DNA of 64,000 nt, from positions 62,001 to 126,000 of the forward strand of contig CAWUIO010000001.1 of assembly GCA_963922455.1 (NCBI GenBank), given 5' to 3'. Each line of letters starts with the position of its first letter. Position 1 is the stretch's first letter. The position numbers and the translations under genes are program-made. This stretch comes from CAWUIO01 sp963922455 (GTDB lineage Bacteria > Bacteroidota > Bacteroidia > Cytophagales > Microscillaceae). Positions 28,797 to 35,827 of this stretch are shown here, in pieces. The notes under the pieces are model-generated. The model had not been told where the DNA came from. It saw nothing but the letters and a program-made list of their open reading frames with translations, and searched no databases.

Positions 28797-28809
28797 CTTG
28801 ATTATCAAG

Positions 28810-28843
28810 CACTTACGAGTTAGTTTTCGTAAGTGTTTTTTTT
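28810..28843 (+). terminator. Rho-independent terminator after tRNA-Thr
   Basis: Stem CACTTACGA/TCGTAAGTG with an 8-base loop, followed by eight T. The next 300 bp (to 29145) hold no gene or recognisable signal. Confidence 0.92.
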
Positions 28844-29145
28844 ATACATACCAGATACATGCAAAATACCTTTTCTTCAACAATATAAATTTACCAAAAA
28901 TATAGATTCCAGAATAGTGTTTTTGATTTAGGGCAATTTCCCAAAAAACCTTTGGGATTCAGTATTGACTAAGTTCTTTAAAGGCATCTGGAAAGCAATA
29001 CTTGTCACTCCCCCTTTTTTATAAGGCTCTCCCTATTAACACTATAAGCTTCTTGTTAATGGCAAGAGATGTTGTGTTTAAATAATTTTTTTTGCGTATG
29101 TACGGTTGCTCCCTCGCCAATTATTTAATCTAAACCCACACATCT

Positions 29146-29508
29146 ATGCGACTACTTATTTTTGTTTTTTGCCTACTTCTATTGGAAGTTTCTACCGCGC
29201 GATCCCAAACGGTCAATGGGAAGCCGATTGCCGATATCGATGCGGAGTATACTGAGATTTCCGGATATACCAATTAAGGAAAATTTGCCGTGATGATTGA
29301 CTATGGCCAGGACTTCCGCTTTGTAGAGGAGACCTTAATTAAAGATGAAAATACGGGGCAAAACAAATTCTTTAAATCTATGGTGGAAGCCCTAAATTTA
29401 TTCAGCCAAGTAAATACACATAGGTATGAGTTTTTGCAAGCCTATACCGTAACCCGTCCCAATAAACGCTTGCGCTATCATTATGTCTTGAAAAGGCCAA
29501 AGAACTAA
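29146..29508 (+). pseudogene. Exported hypothetical protein interrupted by an in-frame TAA
   Basis: ATG at 29146 opens a signal peptide (MRLLIFVFCLLLLEVSTARS) and 43 residues ending DAEYTEISGYTN, then TAA at 29275-29277. The same frame continues without further stops to 29508 (GKFAVMIDYGQDFRFVEETL ... KSMVEALNLF ... RYHYVLKRPK). Together the two parts resemble small Bacteroidota exported proteins of about 120 residues with an IDYGQ/IDFGQ strand and an ALNxxxxxGYE helix. A single base change would restore it. It is a recent pseudogene, a sequencing error or a stop read through; an ATG at 29290 would give only a signal-less 72-residue fragment. Confidence 0.75.
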
Positions 29509-29548
29509 ATTCTTTGGGCTTTGCTTGAGAAATATAAGAGTTTTACAG

Positions 29549-29582
29549 GCGCTTACTAGCTCTATTTAGTAAGCGCTTTTTT
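29549..29582 (+). terminator. Rho-independent terminator
   Basis: Ten-bp stem GCGCTTACTA/TAGTAAGCGC with an 8-base loop, then six T, 40 bp after the interrupted gene. Its quality implies that the upstream gene was recently functional. Confidence 0.92.
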
Positions 29583-29588
29583 GGTGAG

Positions 29589-29663
29589 GGCCGATGCCCC
29601 ATCTAGTCCAAGCCTATAAAAAAGCTAACCTGGTTCAAGGATAAGCGCAGCGGTCCTTGGACC
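29589..29663 (+). repeat. Short direct repeat, left copy
   Basis: A 75-bp sequence whose relative lies at 32093-32163 in the same orientation (shared blocks CCATCTAG, CTATAAA/ATATAAA and TGGTTCAAGGATAAGC). The end forms a hairpin, GGTTCAAGGA/TCCTTGGACC, with one G-T pair. Together the copies bracket the accessory segment with the ADP-ribosylglycohydrolase and the toxin-antitoxin locus. Confidence 0.75.
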
Positions 29664-29673
29664 TATTGGCCTC

Positions 29674-30522
29674 TCATGCCCTTGGGAAAGCGCTCTGCAA
29701 TCTGCCATCCAGCTTTTCTAAATAATCCCTCCCAAATTCTCCATTTTCTAAGTCGGCATCCATCCAGGCGGGCAGATCGGGCTCAATCTCCTCCGAGAGG
29801 CTCCCGATCGCTAAGACCAAAGAGCCCACCGTATCCACATCGCCCCCCAAATCGATGGCCTTTTTTAACAAAGACTGGGCGCTTTGTTCATGGTTTACGA
29901 GTAGGCTTAGCACCGCTTGAGTTGTTTCCTGGGCATCCACCCGCACTTCCGCTTGCCACTGGTAGTTCCAATCAATGGCTTGTTGCTCGGCCAGATAGGC
30001 GGGAAGCTCCCGGAGTTTCCCTTTTTGGTAGTAGATAAAATGGGTCATCAGGGCGACAGCCTGGGCCGAAGTGATCGCTTCTTCGGTATTATGGGTAACA
30101 GCCGCTTGGAGCCTAGCCTTGGCTAGAATTTCTTCCGTATCCGGGTAGACCCCTAGGGGATAGGCCCGCATCACCGCCCCGTTGCGGGTGCTTCGGGGAT
30201 CAAGGCTATCCAACAACTCCTTGCCCGATGTAACTTCTTGCAGCAAACGGTAAAATCTTTTGGAGTAACCCTCCCGCGGGTCCCGCTTAAACACTTCTAA
30301 AAACGTATCGGCGAGGCGCAGCGGCGTCCACTCTGCCGGGTCTAGGATACGCTCGGCAATGGCCAAGGCCATTTGGGTATCGTCGGTGTACTTTCTATAA
30401 AGTGCTGGATACTTAGGATGTGGCTCATACTGTAGAAGGGTGTTTTTTGCTTCAATATACGAGCGTTCGGCAAATTCAAAACCGGCGCCGTAGGCGTCGC
30501 CGATGGCAGCGGGGAGGAGCAT
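29674..30522 (-). CDS. ADP-ribosylglycohydrolase family protein
   Basis: A DraG/ARH-type hydrolase expected to remove ADP-ribose from proteins or a small ligand, using two metal ions. Motifs in order: AAIGDAYGAGFE (about 5-16), YTDDTQMAL (about 45-53), NGAVMRAYPLGVYP (about 113-126), HNTEEAITSAQAVA, and GGDVDTVGSLVLAIGSL (about 226-242), which holds the second set of metal ligands. At 282 residues it is complete. It stands alone on the minus strand in the accessory zone and could reverse a toxin-type modification, but no ADP-ribosyltransferase is in the window. Confidence 0.9.
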   Translation of the reverse strand: MLLPAAIGDAYGAGFEFAERSYIEAKNTLLQYEPHPKYPALYRKYTDDTQMALAIAERILDPAEWTPLRLADTFLEVFKRDPREGYSKRFYRLLQEVTSGKELLDSLDPRSTRNGAVMRAYPLGVYPDTEEILAKARLQAAVTHNTEEAITSAQAVALMTHFIYYQKGKLRELPAYLAEQQAIDWNYQWQAEVRVDAQETTQAVLSLLVNHEQSAQSLLKKAIDLGGDVDTVGSLVLAIGSLSEEIEPDLPAWMDADLENGEFGRDYLEKLDGRLQSAFPRA

Positions 30523-30534
30523 GGGGGAATGGGT

Positions 30535-31040
30535 TTAATTGGATTTGTAATATAATGATGGATTAGGAATTGATATAAGATTCATAAAGTCCAAACTTCA
30601 AATATTAATTCTCATTTTGTTCTGAACCCCGAATATATCCCTCCTTAATTTCCCTTAACCTCCTTAGTTCTAGATCAATTTTACCGACTTCCGTAGGATC
30701 TGTATTATGCAATTTCTTCTGCCCGTTGTGAGCGGATGTTTCGCAGGGCCATCCCGAACTTTTCAATAAAAGGCAGTTCTCTGAACTGCTCGCCTTCGGG
30801 CTGCTTGACCGCAAATCCCCCTGCTGTCGCTCGTGTTCCTTATTAAAAAAATAAGCAGCTGGTGCGCGTTTGAGGGCTGGCCTGTGGGTTAAGGCTAAGG
30901 CGTATTTACCGGGCCCAGCGTTTGTAAGGCCCCTCTTCGTCCAAGGAAAAGAAAAGGCTTCTGGCAGTAAGCTAAGCAAGCTAGTCTTTGGGAAATGGGA
31001 TGAAGTAAACCCAAAGGGATAATTGTAAGGATAGATGATA
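30535..31040. other. Non-coding accessory spacer
   Basis: About 500 bp with no credible gene. Minus-strand frames here (up to 165 codons, 30605-31102) lack motifs and signal peptide and run through a shared repeat. Their last 30 residues (KIDLELRRLREIKEGYI) look protein-like and may be a remnant. A perfect hairpin GCAGTTC-TCT-GAACTGC lies near 30772-30788. G+C is higher than in ordinary spacers. Confidence 0.4.
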
Positions 31041-31130
31041 TCCCCCAAGCTCCCTTGCCTAGGGCAGACAGCGGGGACGCTGCCGGTTCTAAAGAGGCAC
31101 AAGCACTGTTGCGCTCATGCTTGAACCAGG
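31041..31130 (+). repeat. 90-bp repeat, copy 1
   Basis: Matches 32401-32490 without gaps, with about 77 of 90 bases identical by my count. The centre is palindromic (CAGCG-GGGA-CGCTG). It lies just downstream of the broken toxin gene. Fortuitous frames through both copies share PLSALGKGxWGI, which I attribute to DNA homology, not to a protein. Confidence 0.75.
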
Positions 31131-31161
31131 AAGGGGGGATGTTGTTCCCCCTCACACCTTG

Positions 31162-31467
31162 TTAGTCTTCTTCATCTACTTCTAACTGTCTCTTCCCGTG
31201 GATAATACGGGCAATTTCAATTAGCTCCTCCGACTGGATGCGATAGATAATCCGATAACTCCCTTCCAGTAATTGGCGGATTTTTGGATTTTGATACTCA
31301 GGGACCATCCTTCCCACTTCGGGGAAAGCTTCCAGGATACTGATCTAGTCCATAATTTTATTTGTCACAGCCCTGGCATTGCTTGGCGAGTCCTGGCTGA
31401 TGTAGGCTTCAATCTCGGCCAGGTCATCGTAAGCCAGATCGGTGAATACTATTTCGACTTCGACCAT
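31162..31467 (-). pseudogene. RelE/ParE-family toxin with a nonsense mutation
   Basis: ATG at 31467 reads MVEVEIVFTDLAYDDLAEIE and AYISQDSPSNARAVTNKIMD, then TAG at 31345-31347 (codon 41). The frame continues ISILEAFPEVGRMVPEYQNP, IRQLLEGSYRIIYRI and IARIIHGKRQLEVDEED to the stop at 31162. This is the full ParE/RelE toxin pattern (gyrase or ribosome poison), 101 residues in all. The expected residue at the stop is Gln, so CAG to TAG inactivated it. It overlaps the antitoxin gene by 19 bp. Confidence 0.85.
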
Positions 31468-31646
31468 TTTTCTTCAAAACGCCTACGTACTTCGGAAAGA
31501 GGAATGGTTCTCCCCTCATCGGCCGCTTTGAGGCCTTCCTCTATCTTTTCGCGGAGGGCTATTTTTTCCAATAGTGCCATCAAATCTTCGGGCTTAAATT
31601 CCTCCGGAAGCTGGTCTAAGGTTTCTATTACTTGATGTTTTGTCAT
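31449..31646 (-). CDS. Antitoxin of a RelE/ParE-type module
   Basis: A 65-residue acidic helical protein (MTKHQVIETLDQLPEEFKPE ... KIEEGLKAADEGRTIPLSEV). The C-terminal EGRTIPLSEVRRRFEEKW matches small antitoxins that pair with RelE/ParE toxins in Bacteroidota. It is intact although the overlapping toxin gene is broken. It lies 24 bp downstream of the XRE gene, so the three would form one transcript. It would wrap around the toxin and may help repress the operon. Confidence 0.75.
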   Translation of the reverse strand: MTKHQVIETLDQLPEEFKPEDLMALLEKIALREKIEEGLKAADEGRTIPLSEVRRRFEEKWSKSK

Positions 31647-31670
31647 AATGGTTTAAATCTATTTCTATCA

Positions 31671-32026
31671 TTATTTTGGATATGCCTGGCGGGTTTTAAA
31701 ATCTCTTAGACAAGCCCCCACCACTTTTAGAAGCATTTCCAGCTCATTTTCGGGTAGCTTTTCCATCTCTTTCAACTTTTGTAAAAGCCCAGCATTATTC
31801 AAGGTGACCCGGGCTTTTTCTTCGGTATCTTCATTAATTAAGAAATCTACTGATGATGTATCAAGGAGCTCAGCAATTTTGTTCAATACATCGGCGTTTG
31901 TCTGTACGCCCCGATTTTCATAGCGGTTCATTTGCGCTTTGCAACCAGCTGTCCGTTCTGATAAAGCAGCTAGAGAAAGGTTCTTCTTTTTCTTAACTCC
32001 TGAATCCTTTTAGCTAGATCATCCAC
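31671..32026 (-). pseudogene. XRE-family regulator with a one-base frameshift
   Basis: The intact 86-residue part (ATG 31931) covers only the end of a helix-turn-helix and a C-terminal helical region. Upstream, the same frame reads KKNLSLAALSERTAGCKAQM, a good XRE helix-turn-helix, back to about 31990. The true N-terminus (VDDLAKRIQELRK, from a GTG at 32026) is in a different frame. One extra A in the A5 run at 31987-31991 (T5 on the plus strand) would join them. It is the first gene of the antitoxin/toxin run. A frameshift pseudogene, phase variation or a sequencing error are all possible. Confidence 0.75.
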
Positions 32027-32092
32027 AATTACGACATATGAGAAACTTTTAAAAGTAAAAATACCAAAAAAGCAGCTAAAACCCCACTATTC

Positions 32093-32163
32093 GGCCTCCC
32101 ATCTAGCCCAAACATATAAAACAGGTAATCTGGTTCAAGGATAAGCTAGCTGTCCTTGGACCT
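32093..32163 (+). repeat. Short direct repeat, right copy
   Basis: Partner of 29589-29663. The GGTTCAAGGA/TCCTTGGACC hairpin is preserved although the loop differs (TAAGCTAGC here). Confidence 0.75.
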
Positions 32164-32400
32164 TTGCTTTTACCGAAAGCGTCCTCGCTTTCAGCCGTGA
32201 GGCTAGGTTATCGCGACCTAGGCCATCCTGAGCCATAAAAGCTAGAATTTTCTTTTTTTGAAGAAACACCCCTTAATTTGTACATAGATCAAGTCTACGC
32301 TAAATCCGTTCTGGGAGATTTCGTGAGGGAGGCCAGAGGCTTAGATATGGAATGGATGGGCTAAGTTAATAAAACATGATATTCCTCAGCCCAGATGCGA
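32164..32400. other. Non-coding spacer
   Basis: No gene or recognised signal. It separates the right direct repeat from the second 90-bp repeat. Confidence 0.5.
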
Positions 32401-32490
32401 TCCCCCAAACTCCCTTGCCTAGGGCCGACAGCGGGGACGCTGTCGGATGAGAAGAGGCACAAGCTCCGCTGCGCTCATGCTTGCGCCAGA
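32401..32490 (+). repeat. 90-bp repeat, copy 2
   Basis: Same orientation as 31041-31130. Its central palindrome is GACAGC-GGGGAC-GCTGTC, so the stem is one base pair longer than in copy 1. Confidence 0.75.
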
Positions 32491-32994
32491 TGGGCGATCC
32501 TTCTTCGGGATTGGCTACCCCCACCCCGAAGAGGGGATAGAGGCCCTCAGGAAGCCCTGCCAAGCCGTCCCGAAGTACAAAAAATAGCTTCTTTAAGCAT
32601 CCCTAGCCCCAGGGCAAGCCTTTTCTTCCGCTTTTGCTGGGCTAGGGAGGGGGCCTTAAGCCCAAATAGTGGGTTTGTCAGGGGCAATAAGGCCCGGAAG
32701 AACCCCTTCCTAAGGCTTGGGGAGGGCTTGGAAACAGTCGGGAAGTACTTGAAAGGGGTGTTGGGTGGGCTATACCCCCCCACTGCCCCCCCTGGCCTTT
32801 GTGTCTCACTCCATGGTCAACTTAGTGGTAGCCGAGCCAAACCCGGGGCATGACCCCTGCCCTAAAAGATGCGGCCACCCCGCAATTGTGCCCGAGCTTT
32901 AATGACCCCAAAAAAAGTCCCGCCTCCCGGTTCTCGGCTCCCGGCTCAATTTTCCCCTCTCTCTTCTCTATTCTTTCCTCTCACTTCTTCTTCA
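32491..32994. other. Non-coding spacer with a pyrimidine tract
   Basis: About 500 bp of G+C-rich sequence with competing short frames on both strands, none with a motif or start context. The last part (about 32926-32993) is a pyrimidine-rich tract (CCCCTCTCTCTTCTCTATTC) that runs directly into element copy 7. This arrangement is also seen, inverted, at copy 5. Confidence 0.45.
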
Positions 32995-33124
32995 GCTTAG
33001 GGATAGAGCGGCCTGTTTGAGCTCGTGAAGGCCTGGCGGGGAAAGGCAGCGAGTAGCGAAAGCCCGACCCGCGCGGCTAGGATCTTTCTATGGAGAGCTA
33101 TATTTTTTGTGCGGGGAAGCCCCT
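32995..33124 (+). repeat. Dispersed structured element, copy 7 (subfamily A)
   Basis: The start reads AGCTTAGGGAT, so the first base of the terminal helix is mismatched with AAGCC, the only such copy. The 3' hairpin stem is CCCGCGC/GTGCGGG with a G-T pair. No gene stop is nearby; it lies in the repeat-rich accessory zone. Confidence 0.9.
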
Positions 33125-33275
33125 TGCCCTGGCCTTTTTTAAGTTTTCCAAAATGGCTTAATCTGCGGCACTTTGCTTATGTTTGGGCTTTTAGAGAAAG
33201 GGCTTGACCATACCCCGACGACAAGCCGTCCTATGGTTTGCCGGTTATCCTGACTTTTTTACTACTCAATTATTT

Positions 33276-33450
33276 AGAAACTGTTTAAGTATAGTTTTTG
33301 TCGGCGAAAAGGGTCAGTTTTGGGTTCTGATGAGATCAACACGGAGCGCATAGCAGCGCTATGGGCGATAAATTTGATGAAATCAGGTTCCCGTATTTCT
33401 ATTTTAAAATGGCCCTTTGCAGCCTATACAATTAAATTTAAACAGTTTCT
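33276..33450 (+). mobile_element. MITE-like element with 13-bp terminal inverted repeats
   Basis: Left end AGAAACTGTTTAA (33276-33288) and right end TTAAACAGTTTCT (33438-33450) are perfect inverted repeats; partial similarity continues outward. The 175-bp body has no ORF and contains a perfect hairpin CATAGC-AGC-GCTATG. A degenerate relative lies at 10813-10940. This fits a non-autonomous transposon or a deleted insertion sequence. No target duplication was established. Confidence 0.65.
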
Positions 33451-33594
33451 TAATTATTCGTACACAAAACAATATCTTAGAGTATGAAGTATTTCATACC
33501 GTAAAACGCTAAGCCGCGGGACGTATGATCTTTTGAGAGGTGTGCCTTTTTCCTGATTTTGTATTGTCACTTGAATTTTTTAACCATCTAAACG

Positions 33595-35577
33595 ATGCAC
33601 TTACCCTTACTTCAGGATTTACTTATACTGATTGGGTTTTCTACCCTGATTGTTTTACTGCTCAGCAAACTCAAGCTGCCTTCCATTTTGGGGTTTTTGC
33701 TCACGGGGGTCATCATTGGGCCCACGAGCCTTAGCCTGGTGAGCGACCCTGAAGAGATAGAGATCATCTCCGAAATTGGGGTTATCCTGCTCATGTTTGT
33801 GATTGGGATGGAATTGTCTATCAAGCAATTGGTCTCCATGAAGAAAACAGTTTTTGTGGGGGGCTTTTTGCAAGTATTTCTCACCATTCTCTTGACCACG
33901 CTTATTTACTCCGCTTGGGGGGCAAGCTGGGCCGAGGCCGTTTTTATGGGCTTTTTGGTTTCCCTTTCCAGTACGGCTATAGTCCTGAGGATGTACCAGG
34001 ACAGAAATGAAATGTCTACCCCTCAGGGAAAAAATGCCTTGGGGATATTAATATTTCAGGACTTGATTGTGGTGCCCATGATGTTGGTGGTGCCCATTAT
34101 ATCGGGCCAGACGGATAGTGTGCTGAACAGTGTGCTCTCGCTCTTGCTCAAAACGGCGGTGGTGCTCGTTATTACCGTCATCAGCTCACGATACTTGGTA
34201 CCCAAGCTTCTTTATGAGGTAGCCAAAACCCGGAGCCGGGAGCTATTTCTACTTACGACCTTCACGATTTGCTTTGCCGTAGCCTTTCTTACCTCTGAAG
34301 CGGGGCTTTCTCTGGGCTTGGGTGCTTTTTTGGCCGGTTTGATTATCTCGGAGTCGGAATATAGTCATCAAGCTACGAGTTTTGTCCTGCCTTTCCGGGC
34401 TATGTTTACCAGTTTCTTTTTTATATCGGTGGGGATGATCCTGGATGTCCAGTTCTTTTTTTCTAACATTCATATCGTCCTAAGCTTGATGCTGGGGGTT
34501 TTGCTGCTCAAAGGCCTCATTGCCACCCTGGCGGTTTTGTATTTGAAGTATCCCATACGGGTGGCCATCCTGACAGGTTTGGCCCTCTTCCAGGTGGGGG
34601 AATTTGCCTTTATCTTGTCCAAAGTAGGAATTGCGTATGGACTGCTGAGTGTCTCGATGAACCAATATTTCTTGGCGGTGTCCATCACCTCGATGCTTTT
34701 GACCCCATTTGTATTTATCTATTCCGAAAAAATTGTCAAGTTTTTGCTAAAATCAAGGCTAGGACATCTCTTATACAGAAACACCCAGCAAAGTATGCCA
34801 GAAGACGATTTTGACGTGGGAAACCTCAATGACCACTTGGTGATCATTGGCTATGGCCTGGTCGGGGCCAATTTGGCCCGGGCGGCGGAAGCAAATAATA
34901 TTCCCTACATTGCGATCGAGGAAAATGCCCAGACGGTAAAAAGGGAAAGAAAAAAGGGCCTACCCATTTTGTACGGCAATGGCAGTGAGGAGCATATACT
35001 AGAAGCGGTGCATATACGCAATTCCCGCGCGATTGTGATAACGGTTCCCGACTTTGAGGAGACCAAAGAAATTATTCGGTCCATCCGTTCTATTTGTCGG
35101 ATAGCCTATATGGCGGTGCGAAGTAAATTTGTAACCCAGTCCACCGAATTATTGGCTCTTGGGGCCGACGATATCATTCCCGAAGAGTTCGAGACCTCGA
35201 TTGAAATTTCTTCCCGAGTATTGCGCCGCTTTTTAGTGCCTAAGGAAGATATTGAGCATTTCACCTCCATGGTTCGGGCCGATAACTACCATCTGCTTGA
35301 GAGCCCGGAAAAGCTTCCCCAAACCTATAAATCCTCCAATATGACAGACCTAAATATCACGACCATTAAAGTGGGCCGAGATAGCGGATCGGTGGTAGGA
35401 AAACCTATCAGAGAATCCAATATCCGCAGTGAATATGGGGTCAATATTATTGGCATCTCCCGGGATAATGAAATGCATTTTCACTTTGACTCCTCTGAGA
35501 AAATCTTACAAAATGACCTGCTTTTCGTTTTTGGGGAGCCGCAAAATGTGAATAAGTTTCATGAGGTTTTGAATTGA
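33595..35577 (+). CDS. Kef-type monovalent cation:proton antiporter (CPA2) with TrkA domains
   Basis: Inner-membrane antiporter, probably for K+ efflux. About 12 hydrophobic segments occupy residues 1-385 (for example LLILIGFSTLIVLLLSKLKL and LGLGAFLAGLIISES). A Rossmann RCK/TrkA-N domain starts LVIIGYGLVGANLARA (about 415-430), and a TrkA-C domain lies at about 580-655. At 660 residues it resembles the KefB/KefC-like and YbaL proteins. It stands alone; a 16-bp stem hairpin follows its stop. Confidence 0.9.
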   Translation: MHLPLLQDLLILIGFSTLIVLLLSKLKLPSILGFLLTGVIIGPTSLSLVSDPEEIEIISEIGVILLMFVIGMELSIKQLVSMKKTVFVGGFLQVFLTILLTTLIYSAWGASWAEAVFMGFLVSLSSTAIVLRMYQDRNEMSTPQGKNALGILIFQDLIVVPMMLVVPIISGQTDSVLNSVLSLLLKTAVVLVITVISSRYLVPKLLYEVAKTRSRELFLLTTFTICFAVAFLTSEAGLSLGLGAFLAGLIISESEYSHQATSFVLPFRAMFTSFFFISVGMILDVQFFFSNIHIVLSLMLGVLLLKGLIATLAVLYLKYPIRVAILTGLALFQVGEFAFILSKVGIAYGLLSVSMNQYFLAVSITSMLLTPFVFIYSEKIVKFLLKSRLGHLLYRNTQQSMPEDDFDVGNLNDHLVIIGYGLVGANLARAAEANNIPYIAIEENAQTVKRERKKGLPILYGNGSEEHILEAVHIRNSRAIVITVPDFEETKEIIRSIRSICRIAYMAVRSKFVTQSTELLALGADDIIPEEFETSIEISSRVLRRFLVPKEDIEHFTSMVRADNYHLLESPEKLPQTYKSSNMTDLNITTIKVGRDSGSVVGKPIRESNIRSEYGVNIIGISRDNEMHFHFDSSEKILQNDLLFVFGEPQNVNKFHEVLN

Positions 35578-35602
35578 TTCTAGGACATGCTAGTTCCCAT
35601 GG

Positions 35603-35650
35603 CTCCCTTCTTGTTGGTGACACTACGCTTCGACACCGACAAGAAGGGAG
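35603..35650. repeat. Long hairpin after the Kef-type gene
   Basis: CTCCCTTCTTGTTGGT (35603-35618) pairs with ACCGACAAGAAGGGAG (35635-35650), 16 positions with one G-T pair and a 16-base loop. There is no T run after it. It could be a transcript-end protector, a factor-dependent terminator or a mobile-element relic. The following spacer (35651-35827) has a pyrimidine tract at about 35699-35755. Confidence 0.7.
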
Positions 35651-35827
35651 CATTAGTTTACAACAACAGGTTTCTTCGGTATGAATTTTAATAAATGTAC
35701 CCGTTCTCACCCTCGATAATCTCTCTTCTCTACTCTCGGTTCTCTCCTCTTCTTCAAAAAAACAATTTGCCCATCCAACCAAAAACCACGAACTTAAAAA
35801 CCAAGCCCATCAAACCCAAAACACCCA

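Noticed and set aside
30605..31102. 165-codon minus-strand reading frame in the accessory zone
   Set aside because: No motif, signal peptide or start context; it passes through a 90-bp non-coding repeat and overlaps other frames of equal length.
32395..32853. 152-codon plus-strand reading frame
   Set aside because: It starts at the edge of a repeat, has low-complexity composition (PPTAPPGL) and competes with antisense frames; the G+C-rich spacer explains its length.
28724..33600. Integrated prophage or integrative element at tRNA-Thr
   Set aside because: No integrase, no duplicated tRNA 3' end and no phage or conjugation genes; the zone holds only small repeats and a few accessory genes.
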